Origin: a virus
DNA: 32,066 bases
Direction: 5' to 3' (one strand)
Virus record (IMG/VR): IMGVR_UViG_3300031578_000215
Coordinates: 1-32,066 of that record
The notes under the pieces are model-generated. The model was not told where the DNA came from. It saw only the letters and a program-made list of their open reading frames with translations, and did no database searches. The first letter of the stretch is position 1; each line of letters begins with the position of its first letter. Shown one piece after another: positions 9,447 to 15,497 of this stretch. The position numbers and the translations under genes are program-made.

Positions 9447-10145
9447 TTAAACCAGTGCTGATAAATCAGTAACATATCTCGTACTTTGAAATACTGTTGT
9501 ACCATTTAAATCTAAGTTATAATCATTACTTACCATCATGTCGTTTTTAGCTTGTTTATAATAATCTTCTGACATAGCAGACCAACTACTTGATGGATAC
9601 CTTGTATTTAACATTCTCCCTAGCGCGTACTCTAAGTAAAAAAACATATAAGGTGGAATATCTTCTAAATCTGTATTAAGCTCTTGATCACTAATTTTAA
9701 ATTTACCTTTAATAGAGCATGAATATGCTTTATTAGGGCTTTGATAAAAAGTTAATTTAGATTCTTCTGGATATTTCGTCAAAAAACACATGCTGGGACG
9801 ACCATAAGTTGCATGATAATTTCGTTCGTAATATAAAGAATCAGAAAGAATATCAACCGGATATAAAGTACCGTTTTCAATTATAGATACATGAGAAAGA
9901 CTTGTGATGGTAAAGCCATCAGTAGCAACAGAAAAAGCATAATCTCTTTGATCAATAACTAGACTAAAATCATGTATAGTAAATGAGGGAATAAAAAGTC
10001 CTACACCTGATAATTGATCGATGAGAACATTTAAACAATCTAAACCTTCGGTGGTTTGATCACCAGTAAGATTTCTATCATCAGACTTTATATTTATAAG
10101 CCTGTATGCTCTATCTATAAGAGTATTTACTGATCTTGTTGCCAT
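9447..10145 (-). CDS. P22 gp4-like head-tail adaptor / tail accessory factor (232 aa)
   Basis: ATG 10143-10145 lies behind GAGGAGG. The start MATRSVNTLIDRAYRLINI, the phrase GLDCLNVLIDQL and the C-terminal pattern YALGRMLNTRYP match the gp4 family. In P22 gp4 assembles as a 12-mer below the portal and begins tail assembly. At 232 residues it is longer than P22 gp4 (166) but similar to longer homologues in other podoviruses. It lies between coat and gp10-like genes, as expected. Confidence 0.87.
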   Translation of the reverse strand: MATRSVNTLIDRAYRLINIKSDDRNLTGDQTTEGLDCLNVLIDQLSGVGLFIPSFTIHDFSLVIDQRDYAFSVATDGFTITSLSHVSIIENGTLYPVDILSDSLYYERNYHATYGRPSMCFLTKYPEESKLTFYQSPNKAYSCSIKGKFKISDQELNTDLEDIPPYMFFYLEYALGRMLNTRYPSSSWSAMSEDYYKQAKNDMMVSNDYNLDLNGTTVFQSTRYVTDLSALV

Positions 10146-10163
10146 TACAGTCCTCCTCAGTAC

Positions 10164-10189
10164 CTATTTAAAATAGGGGCGTAAGCCCC
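10164..10189 (-). terminator. GC-rich hairpin after the coat gene, partial terminator
   Basis: On the minus strand GGGGC-TTAC-GCCCC (10176-10189) forms a five-pair stem followed by TATTTT. A second, overlapping stem CCTATT/AATAGG (10164-10178) could compete with it. It falls between coat and the gp4-like gene, where partial termination would keep coat mRNA in excess. Confidence 0.55.
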
Positions 10190-10194
10190 ATTAT

Positions 10195-11442
10195 TTAGGA
10201 TACAACTCGAACTACTTGTGATGGAATCCATACCCATCCACACAATACGTCAAGACGTAATGAGTTTAAGTTTTCAGCTATTTGACCGCATTTAGATACA
10301 CGAACCGACCAACCAGTGTCTGGATCAGTTGTCGTTGAGCTATCCATACCATCAAACTCTTGCAAAGGTGGGCATACTGCATATAAGCCGCATGACGGAT
10401 AGGCTAAATTGACATTATGTAATCCATCAAGACCATCAGCAACCGTTCCTTTTCTAATAACAGTAATAGTTGCACCATCAGGAATTTTTCCAGATAAGTT
10501 TCGGTTTGGATCAGCAGTATCAATATTAATCGTAGGATTAACCAGAATTGTAACAGCACCACCAGCACTAGAATCTGCGTCAGCAGTGACTACAAACTGC
10601 GCATATTGACCCGTATTAACTTTGTTTACTCTATTAACAAAATAAGGTTGTAATGTTGGATGAGTTATTTCAATTACATCACCTTTTTTCAAAATTCCAG
10701 TAATACTTGCAGTAAATCCGTCAGCAACAATAGTATTACCTGATGTTACATCACCATTAACAAGCGGTGCGCCATAATCTCCAGTATAAGATTGATGTTT
10801 AGCAATACTTTGATCTTCGTAAAAATCAAAATATGATAATTTACCCATTCTTGAACCGAAGCTTATGTCTTTATTTAATGTTTTATTAAATGAATTTTGT
10901 AAAGATGATTTCAATGCTGAACTATCACGATGATTGATAGCAAAATACCAATTTTTGCTTTTATCAATACCTTGTTCAGCCATAACAGCACCAGCCAAAT
11001 CTACTTCAGCAAACGTGTTAATAGCTGTTCCTGGAGTGCCAACAGTGTAATAAGCACTATTAGCAGCATCAGCAGCTATTTCTTTGTTTATATCTGAAAT
11101 TATATTGTGTACAGCAGGATTTAAAACCCTGTCTTTCCATGTGTCATAACGCAACTTTGTGGAAAGATCGACTGTTGAGTAATTAATATAAACAGTAAAT
11201 AATTGTTGCAAAGTCAGTGGTAAATACGTTTCTTTAATGTCTTTAGCAGTAACAGAATCACCACGTTGAACTATATGCTGATTATCTAGTCTAATATTAA
11301 CTACCTGTCCAGCATCATAGGTATTATTACTAAACATACCATCATATTCACGATTAGCAGTTGCGATAAAAGTATTATTTAATTTGAATGTCGCAGCCAT
11401 TTGCTTTGACAATAGCGTACTAGTTATAAGCGTATTAGCCAT
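10195..11442 (-). CDS. Major coat protein, P22 gp5 family (415 aa)
   Basis: ATG 11440-11442 has AAGGAGATC upstream. The N-terminus MANTLITSTLLSKQM, the phrase YDAGQVVNIRLDNQHIVQRG and the following helix (LRYDTWKDRVLNPAVHNIIS) are like P22 gp5 and other HK97-fold coat proteins of that branch. P22 coat is 430 residues. It follows scaffold at 33 bp and would be the most abundant protein of the capsid. Residues 215-300 form an inserted beta region that may match the I-domain. Codons do not differ visibly from the neighbours. Confidence 0.92.
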   Translation of the reverse strand: MANTLITSTLLSKQMAATFKLNNTFIATANREYDGMFSNNTYDAGQVVNIRLDNQHIVQRGDSVTAKDIKETYLPLTLQQLFTVYINYSTVDLSTKLRYDTWKDRVLNPAVHNIISDINKEIAADAANSAYYTVGTPGTAINTFAEVDLAGAVMAEQGIDKSKNWYFAINHRDSSALKSSLQNSFNKTLNKDISFGSRMGKLSYFDFYEDQSIAKHQSYTGDYGAPLVNGDVTSGNTIVADGFTASITGILKKGDVIEITHPTLQPYFVNRVNKVNTGQYAQFVVTADADSSAGGAVTILVNPTINIDTADPNRNLSGKIPDGATITVIRKGTVADGLDGLHNVNLAYPSCGLYAVCPPLQEFDGMDSSTTTDPDTGWSVRVSKCGQIAENLNSLRLDVLCGWVWIPSQVVRVVS

Positions 11443-11475
11443 AATAAGATCTCCTTAAAATCAATAAGTTATAAT

Positions 11476-12309
11476 TTAGAGAGAACCAAATTTCTCTTCT
11501 AATTTTCTTCTTTCATTCTCTACAATTTGAGCGTAACTCATCTTTGTAGAGTCGGTTTCTTTTGATTTAGGGACTGCCTTAGTCTGTGAGATAGGAGGGG
11601 GTGCAGATGATTTTATTGGTTTTGTTCTATGTAGAACGTTACCTTCAACCAAATACATTTCTCTTATCTGTTGATCTACTGGCAATCTAGAGATTCTAGC
11701 GGTTTCTTTTTTATTTTTTGAAAGATGATAAATAAGCTCAGCACTATTAGGAGTGTTTTTAGCAGCTAATAACATTGCTTCTGTAAAGCAATTATCAAAT
11801 TCTGGATCTTTAACAAGTGCTTCAAAATCTTCATATTTATCAAGGGCTTCAACCATTTGTTTAGCAAATCTTTGCTCTTTAACGGCTTCTTGCACTTGAA
11901 TTTGTTGATTTTGTTGCTCAATCAACCGCTGTTGATATTGCTTTGTTTGATCCTCGGTTAATAATCCTTCAACATTCTGTAAGTCATTTTGAATCTTGGC
12001 TTCATAAGAACGTTTTAATGCGTCTAATTCTCTTTGATGTTTACGTTGTTCTCGAGCAAGGCGTTTTTGTAACCACTTCGGGTCTTTTTCGTCTTCTTCT
12101 TCAACGTTTTTTTCATCAGGTTGATCAGATTTTTCATCTTTTTCCAGAGTTTCGGTCTCTGTGGGTGAAGCATCGTCGTCCAATCCTTGGTCAACACTTT
12201 CTTCAGCTGGAAATTCTTCATCCAAAGAATCTTCTTGAGGCTGGATTTCATCTTGAGGAGCTGGATTTTCGATGTCTTCAGTCACAGAAGAATTATCTTC
12301 TTCTGACAT
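11476..12309 (-). CDS. Scaffolding protein (277 aa)
   Basis: ATG 12307-12309 lies behind AAAAGGAG. Residues 1-75 are strongly acidic (Glu/Asp-rich with Pro). Residues 80-150 form a charged coiled coil (KRLAREQRKHQRELDALKRS, then a Gln-rich helix). The C-terminus is a short basic helix (ENERRKLEEKFGSL). An acidic start, a helical middle and a basic C-terminal coat-binding helix are the layout of P22-type scaffolds, which guide procapsid assembly and then leave. P22 gp8 is 303 residues. It lies directly before coat and has its own promoter. Confidence 0.85.
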   Translation of the reverse strand: MSEEDNSSVTEDIENPAPQDEIQPQEDSLDEEFPAEESVDQGLDDDASPTETETLEKDEKSDQPDEKNVEEEDEKDPKWLQKRLAREQRKHQRELDALKRSYEAKIQNDLQNVEGLLTEDQTKQYQQRLIEQQNQQIQVQEAVKEQRFAKQMVEALDKYEDFEALVKDPEFDNCFTEAMLLAAKNTPNSAELIYHLSKNKKETARISRLPVDQQIREMYLVEGNVLHRTKPIKSSAPPPISQTKAVPKSKETDSTKMSYAQIVENERRKLEEKFGSL

Positions 12310-12341
12310 CTAAAATCTCCTTTTCCTACTATGTTTTTTAT

Positions 12342-12415
12342 AGCTACATATTCGCTAGCTATACATTTATGGCTGTATATTAGCCGTTCTATACGTTTGT
12401 GGTCGCATATTCACC
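12342..12415 (-). repeat. Three 15-nt hairpin units spaced about 30 nt apart in the scaffold leader
   Basis: The plus-strand units are AGCTACATATTCGCT (12342), GGCTGTATATTAGCC (12371) and GGTCGCATATTCACC (12401). Their outer three or four bases differ between copies but pair in each copy (AGC/GCT, GGCT/AGCC, GGT/ACC), while the central ATATT is kept. The spacers also match partly (CTATACATTTAT and CTATACGTTTGT). Given the promoter at 12431-12459, all three lie in the mRNA leader of scaffold and coat. They could be binding sites for a protein, RNA-stabilising stems or a DNA operator array. Confidence 0.75.
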
Positions 12416-12430
12416 AAAAGTCGTGATTCA

Positions 12431-12459
12431 AGTCTAATCGCTTAAGATAGAAAGGTCAA
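12431..12459 (-). promoter_or_regulatory. Sigma70-type promoter for scaffold/coat
   Basis: Read on the minus strand, TTGACC (12454-12459) and TAGACT (12431-12436) are separated by 17 bp. The predicted start near 12424 leaves a leader of about 115 nt before the scaffold gene. A separate promoter is expected here, because terminators at 14.57-14.78 kb should stop most transcripts coming from the portal unit. Confidence 0.6.
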
Positions 12460-12478
12460 TTGGTTTTTAATAAATAAA

Positions 12479-12542
12479 TAGAGGGCTCATCTTCATGAAA
12501 GAACAAGAAACGCCTAAGTTTAAAAAAAAGACACGCCCTCTA
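12479..12542. repeat. 8-bp inverted repeat TAGAGGGC/GCCCTCTA
   Basis: The arms at 12479-12486 and 12535-12542 are perfect and flank 48 bp. This lies just past the recombinase gene pair and just upstream of the scaffold promoter. The loop is too long for an ordinary terminator. A recombinase site or attachment site is possible, but nothing else in the window confirms it. Confidence 0.4.
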
Positions 12543-12547
12543 AAAAG

Positions 12548-12769
12548 TTAATGATTTCTTTTATCTAAAGATATCATTCTATTAAGTTCGCTATTAAGTT
12601 GAAGTATTTCATATTCTAAATCATATAAAATTTTATTATATTTTTTTAATAAATCTTCTTCTTGAATTTGTCTCAATAATTTTAATAAATTTAATGAATG
12701 TCTATCTATATGAATTAATGATGATTTATCCATTTCTATAGTTTCACCAGAATCAATTGATATCTTCAT
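12548..12769 (-). CDS. Small coiled-coil protein downstream of the recombinase (73 aa)
   Basis: The start at ATG 12767-12769 is chosen because GGGGAG lies nine bases upstream, overlapping the end of the recombinase gene; a longer frame would overlap that gene by 38 bp. The product starts MKISIDSGETIEMDKSSLI and continues as a helical region with leucine heptads (LLKLLRQIQEEDLLKKYNKI). No family was recognised. The tight spacing suggests co-transcription with the recombinase, for instance as a directionality or accessory factor, which is only inferred. Confidence 0.65.
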   Translation of the reverse strand: MKISIDSGETIEMDKSSLIHIDRHSLNLLKLLRQIQEEDLLKKYNKILYDLEYEILQLNSELNRMISLDKRNH

Positions 12770-12773
12770 TACA

Positions 12774-13355
12774 TTAATCTCCCCAAAAATTATTAAATCT
12801 ACCAGAAGCAAGCTCAGTATATCTTACTGTGTGCTGGATATTTTTATGTCCAAGATAATGCTGAATACTTCTAGTATCTTGACCATCATTAGCTAATTTA
12901 AATCCTGTTGAGTGTCTTAACATATGAGGATGAAGAGGAAAATTAAATCCTGCTTCTTTACCTGTTTTCATCATAATCTTTCTAAAAGCAGAATCTGAAA
13001 GCGGTGCTTTTTGCTCAGAAATAAATATATATGATTGAGAAGGATACTCTTTCTTTATTTTTTTTAAAGCCCTAATTTCCTTTGCGCTTAAAGGATGAAC
13101 GCTATTTATGCCTTTCTTAAGCCTATTTATATGAATTTTACCTTCTTCCAGATCAATCTGGCCCCATTTTAAATTAATTAATTCAGAAACTCTAAGCGCA
13201 TGTCTATAAGCTAATAAAATCATAGTAGAATTTCTATAACCATTTCTACTTATTTTCCTAGCACATACAATGAGTTTTTCGACTTCATTATAAGTAAGAT
13301 ATTCGCGAACTCGGCGTTCTATATTTTTAAGTTTTTTGGGGGGATTTGTTTTCAT
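12774..13355 (-). CDS. FimB/FimE-like tyrosine recombinase, catalytic domain only (193 aa)
   Basis: All six active-site residues can be seen: R55 (in RVSELI), K80 in the INRLKKG turn, H144 and R147 (HPHMLRHSTG), H170 (YLGHKN) and nucleophile Y179 (RYTELASGRF). Length and the phrases NRLKKG, HPHMLRH and YLGHKNIQHT are like the phase-variation recombinases FimB and FimE (about 200 aa) rather than the usual 350-residue phage integrases. The N-terminal arm-binding and core-binding domains are absent. The start overlaps the previous stop (TAATG). The likely role is integration and excision, or DNA inversion. It lies in an unusual place, between portal and scaffold genes. Confidence 0.9.
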   Translation of the reverse strand: MKTNPPKKLKNIERRVREYLTYNEVEKLIVCARKISRNGYRNSTMILLAYRHALRVSELINLKWGQIDLEEGKIHINRLKKGINSVHPLSAKEIRALKKIKKEYPSQSYIFISEQKAPLSDSAFRKIMMKTGKEAGFNFPLHPHMLRHSTGFKLANDGQDTRSIQHYLGHKNIQHTVRYTELASGRFNNFWGD

Positions 13356-13666
13356 TATTGGAATTCTTTAAACTTTTTGAGCATTTTGAAAAAACTCTTA
13401 ATTACTTCATCGCTTGCTATTATTATCTCTCCATCCTCAGTAGATAATTTTTCGTCTATAAAATACATATTTCCTAAACTAAATATAATATTATGCTTTA
13501 AACATACTTTTTCGAAATCAATAAAAAAATCTACAAAATATTTATGTATTTTTTTTTCATGCGCTAGCAGACAAAGTTCATTAGTTGAAACATCATGCGG
13601 ATCTCTCCCTCTTTTCTTTAATTCAGTGCATAGGTTATTTTTAATTTCTTTTATCACACTTTTCAT
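13355..13666 (-). CDS. Hypothetical protein, member of a three-gene phage family (103 aa)
   Basis: The product contains FFIDFEKVCLKHNIIFSLGN followed by a charged beta region and a helical end. The same arrangement (FLxxLxxxYxEYxxxxxF) appears in the genes at 19394-19690 and 19683-19970, so the three look like diverged paralogues. The ATG at 13664-13666 has AGAGG directly against it, too close to serve it well. A GTG three codons later (13655-13657) has AGAGG seven bases upstream and may be the true start. It is coupled to the recombinase by TAATG. Function unknown. Confidence 0.7.
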   Translation of the reverse strand: MKSVIKEIKNNLCTELKKRGRDPHDVSTNELCLLAHEKKIHKYFVDFFIDFEKVCLKHNIIFSLGNMYFIDEKLSTEDGEIIIASDEVIKSFFKMLKKFKEFQ

Positions 13667-13730
13667 CCTCTATTCTTTCATAAAGCTTTTCAAAAATATC
13701 TGGTTTGCATGGGTAAAACTTGATACACAT
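13641..13730 (-). CDS. Very small ORF with good ribosome site (29 aa)
   Basis: ATG 13728-13730 follows GGAGTAAAG closely. The product starts MCIKFYPCKPDIFEKLYERI and has three cysteines. It fills the space between two clear genes and overlaps the next by 26 bp. Coding is plausible from the ribosome site and gap filling, but the size makes it uncertain. Confidence 0.4.
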   Translation of the reverse strand: MCIKFYPCKPDIFEKLYERIEDEKCDKRN

Positions 13731-13732
13731 CT

Positions 13733-14020
13733 TTACTCCTCTCTATCAGCAAGGTTACTCATATATATAAAAAAATCTCTCACAGAGATTCTAACTATTT
13801 TTTCTATTTTATCGTCTAAACATCTATTAAATGAAGCTTCTATTTGCGCTCTAATTTCATTTTCTAACACACTAGTCATTACTCTTTCTTTTTCTTCAAA
13901 ATAATGAGCAATGAGCTGATGATTCATTATAAATGAATCCACATGCTTTTTTATAAATTTCTCAAGATTACAATGTTTTATAACATCATCTGTAAAATAT
14001 CTTTCTGCCTCACTACTCAT
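13733..14020 (-). CDS. Hypothetical helical protein (95 aa)
   Basis: The start at ATG 14018-14020 is preferred over longer in-frame starts, because GAGGA lies seven bases upstream and because a longer form would overlap the next gene. It begins MSSEAERYFTDDVIKHCNLE and is helical and charged throughout, with no membrane segment or known motif. It lies in the recombinase-side operon. No function can be assigned. Confidence 0.65.
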   Translation of the reverse strand: MSSEAERYFTDDVIKHCNLEKFIKKHVDSFIMNHQLIAHYFEEKERVMTSVLENEIRAQIEASFNRCLDDKIEKIVRISVRDFFIYMSNLADREE

Positions 14021-14036
14021 TTTATATTCCTCTTTT

Positions 14037-14234
14037 CTATTCATCACGATCGATAAAATCAAAACATGATATATCATCCGGCAATACGCATTTATCATAG
14101 CTTGAACAATAGAGACCATTTGGATTTTTAGGCTTCGTTATACGAATAAATCCATTATATGACGTGATCTCCTCTTTTTTAGCAAAATAGCACTGAGAAC
14201 AAGTTTTAGATTTGTCAATTTCTTTTATGTGCAT
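14037..14234 (-). CDS. Small cysteine-rich, possibly zinc-binding protein (65 aa)
   Basis: ATG 14232-14234 has GGAGGGG five bases upstream, which decides this start over one nine codons earlier. The five cysteines form CSQC, then CSSYDKC, then a single C in the ISCFDF end. The pattern resembles small treble-clef or ribbon zinc proteins encoded by many phages. The substrate or partner is unknown. It is the second gene of the leftward small-gene unit. Confidence 0.65.
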   Translation of the reverse strand: MHIKEIDKSKTCSQCYFAKKEEITSYNGFIRITKPKNPNGLYCSSYDKCVLPDDISCFDFIDRDE

Positions 14235-14299
14235 TTCAACCCCTCCCCATTTTTTTATCATCTATTTTATTTCTATCTTCTTCATTCATCATTGTTAAT

Positions 14300-14446
14300 T
14301 CACTTCTTTTGATAGAGAAAAATAGTTAGATCTTCTAAAGACTGATATTGCATGTTTTCAGATAGTTGATCCTTAAAAGGTAAATTTCTAACTAATTTTG
14401 CAATTGATTCATAGGTATATTCCTTGCTGTCTATTGTCTTACTCAT
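14300..14446 (-). CDS. First gene of the recombinase operon, hypothetical (48 aa)
   Basis: ATG 14444-14446 follows a strong GGGGGG ribosome site. The product begins MSKTIDSKEYTYESIAKLVR and ends TIFLYQKK; it is helical with no known motif. It is the gene nearest to the minus-strand promoter at 14502-14530, so it should be transcribed first in the unit leading to the recombinase. A short regulator is possible but not shown. Confidence 0.6.
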   Translation of the reverse strand: MSKTIDSKEYTYESIAKLVRNLPFKDQLSENMQYQSLEDLTIFLYQKK

Positions 14447-14501
14447 TTTTTATCCCCCCTCTAAAATATAACATTATATAATAACTTTCCCGAAAACGAT
14501 C

Positions 14502-14530
14502 ATTATAGCATAACGCATAAGCGAAGTAAA
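14502..14530 (-). promoter_or_regulatory. Promoter of the recombinase operon with operator-like motif
   Basis: On the minus strand TTTACT (14525-14530) and TATAAT (14502-14507) are 17 bp apart, with an extended TGC before the second box. Directly downstream, at the expected start of transcription, is TTTTCGGGAA (14487-14496), which recurs as both arms of the hairpin at 14571-14600. A repressor binding that motif would cover the start site. Confidence 0.6.
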
Positions 14531-14570
14531 ATACTATTGTTTGGGGGTTTTAGGACTGTATAAAAAAAAA

Positions 14571-14600
14571 GATTCCCGAAAATGGTTATTTTCGGGAATC
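14571..14600 (-). terminator. Strong hairpin terminator for leftward transcripts
   Basis: A perfect 13-bp stem (GATTCCCGAAAAT with its complement) closes a four-base loop. On the minus strand it is followed by nine T residues, a classical Rho-independent terminator. It should end transcripts coming from the terminase-portal unit before the recombinase promoter. The arms also contain the operator-like TTTTCGGGAA. Confidence 0.8.
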
Positions 14601-14660
14601 TAGGAAGGTTTGCGATATTTATGTAAAGAAATGACAATGAAACTTAAATATAGCACATTA

Positions 14661-14727
14661 TATATAAATTGCAACTATTTTTTATACACCCTCCTAGGAG
14701 ACGCATATTTTTATACAAATTACAACT
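14661..14727. repeat. Two 16-bp direct repeats flanking the palindrome CTCCTAGGAG
   Basis: TATATAAATTGCAACT (14661-14676) and TATACAAATTACAACT (14712-14727) differ at two positions and start 51 bp apart. Between them lies the perfect palindrome CTCCTAGGAG (14691-14700). Paired direct repeats beside an excisionase-like gene are typical of excisionase or recombinase binding sites. Confidence 0.5.
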
Positions 14728-14737
14728 CTAAAAGATG

Positions 14738-14777
14738 AAAAAGTTGGCATTCAGCGCGGCTGAGTGCCAAACTTTTT
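14738..14777. terminator. Bidirectional hairpin terminator
   Basis: The arms AAAAAGTTGGCATTCAG and CTGAGTGCCAAACTTTTT pair with one bulge and one G-T pair around the loop CGCGG. Runs of T follow the stem on both strands, so it can act in either direction. It backs up the 14571-14600 terminator for leftward transcripts. Confidence 0.7.
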
Positions 14778-14783
14778 CGATGC

Positions 14784-14789
14784 TATACT
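14784..14789 (+). promoter_or_regulatory. Weak -10 box before the excisionase-like gene
   Basis: TATACT lies 19 bp before ATG 14809. No good -35 box is seen at the right distance, because the position falls in the hairpin arm. If used, it needs an activator or is intentionally weak. Confidence 0.3.
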
Positions 14790-14808
14790 TTTATATAGAG
14801 AATAAATT

Positions 14809-15027
14809 ATGAAAAATGAAAACATTAAAAGAAAAATCATTCCCGCAGCCCAATGGAATAAATATCATCCTTGGCCACCCAAAGGAGGTCTTCGTTATTT
14901 AATACATAACGCGGAAAAAAATGGTTTTAAGAAGGTAATCCGTCGTGTCGGTAAAACTGTATTACTTGATGAAAAGGCATTTTTTGATTGGGTGGATGAA
15001 CAGAACGAAATTACTAATAATTCATAA
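14809..15027 (+). CDS. Excisionase-like small DNA-binding protein (72 aa)
   Basis: The only plus-strand gene in the left half of the window. The product contains WNKYHPWPPKGGLRYLI, then NGFKKVIRRVGKTVLLDEKA and FFDWVDEQN. This is the pattern of small phage winged-helix proteins in which the Trp-Pro-Pro-Gly-Gly-Leu turn precedes the recognition helix and the VLLDE strand forms the wing. They are often annotated as excisionases or AlpA/MerR-like regulators. It lies opposite the recombinase operon across the control region, which fits a recombination directionality factor. The ribosome site is weak (AGAG). Confidence 0.7.
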   Translation: MKNENIKRKIIPAAQWNKYHPWPPKGGLRYLIHNAEKNGFKKVIRRVGKTVLLDEKAFFDWVDEQNEITNNS

Positions 15028-15049
15028 TTCCAAAAATAAGGCTTATTCT

Positions 15050-15077
15050 GAAATAAGATTATTCTTATTTCTTTTTT
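15050..15077 (+). terminator. Terminator of the excisionase-like gene
   Basis: GAAATAAG and CTTATTTC form an 8-bp stem with a six-base loop, followed by six T residues on the plus strand. It overlaps the last codons of the converging minus-strand gene. Confidence 0.6.
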
Positions 15078-15277
15078 CTGCCTTTTTTTGGAAATTTAGC
15101 CAAAATTTTAGCCAATTGAGCACGCTCAGCAAGTTTTGTCATACCGCCAGCTTTAGTTCGCTGTGCTGCTGCTTTCTTTATTTTAGCTTTTGGAATAGGT
15201 TTTCCTTTTTTAGCCCCCAATGCTTCTCTTAAAGCACCAGGCTTTTTAATAGCTCCTGTTATCCACTTTTTAGCCAT
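15065..15277 (-). CDS. Small, very basic phage protein (70 aa)
   Basis: It starts MAKKWITGAIKKPGALREAL and is more than one quarter Lys/Arg, ending KFPKKGRKKK. The KKWIxGAIKKPGALR start is a recurrent phage family seen near portal and terminase genes, with no firmly known function. Its charge suggests binding to DNA or RNA. The ribosome site GGAGAAGGAG is strong and the gene overlaps the previous one by 8 bp, so it belongs to the portal unit. Confidence 0.8.
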   Translation of the reverse strand: MAKKWITGAIKKPGALREALGAKKGKPIPKAKIKKAAAQRTKAGGMTKLAERAQLAKILAKFPKKGRKKK

Positions 15278-15497
15278 TCTCCTTCTCCTTTTGTTCTTTA
15301 GATCTCTTACGACAATCTCTAAGAACGTTTACAACTTCTTTTATATTATCTTTATGTGATAAATAATGTTGCAAAACCTCATTAATTTGCTGACGTCCTT
15401 TTAATATTATCGCCGCTTCATCTTTAGATAAAATAACATCAATATTATCAATGGCTTTTAATAGATTCTTTAATCCTCTTTCTACATGTCTACTCAT
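15270..15497 (-). CDS. Small helical protein next to the portal gene (75 aa)
   Basis: The start ATG at 15497 overlaps the portal stop (ATGA) and has CAGGAGAAAG upstream. The product is helical and charged (MSRHVERGLKNLLKAIDNID, ending CRKRSKEQKEKENG). No family was recognised. It is probably a late protein made with the portal. Confidence 0.7.
   Translation of the reverse strand: MSRHVERGLKNLLKAIDNIDVILSKDEAAIILKGRQQINEVLQHYLSHKDNIKEVVNVLRDCRKRSKEQKEKENG

Larger units (their letters stand above)
14447..14808. promoter_or_regulatory. Control region between recombinase operon and excisionase-like gene
   Basis: This 362-bp stretch has no convincing gene. From left to right it holds the recombinase-operon promoter, three copies of a TTTTCGGGAA motif (two as a hairpin), a TGCGATAT motif like those in the early promoters, a leader-like AAAGAAATGACAATGAAAC that opens a doubtful 33-codon frame (14637-14738), two 16-bp direct repeats around the palindrome CTCCTAGGAG, and a bidirectional terminator. 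It is a candidate lysogeny switch or attachment region. Confidence 0.6.

Noticed and set aside
11943-12383. Plus-strand 146-codon frame
   Set aside because: It is the mirror of the scaffold gene, has no ribosome site and a composition like an antisense translation. The same holds for the plus-strand frames at 3956, 6691, 6908, 13377 and 19970.
12310-15065. Diversity-generating retroelement or retron as explanation for repeats near the recombinase
   Set aside because: No reverse-transcriptase motif is present anywhere in the window and no template/variable repeat pair with adenine changes is seen.
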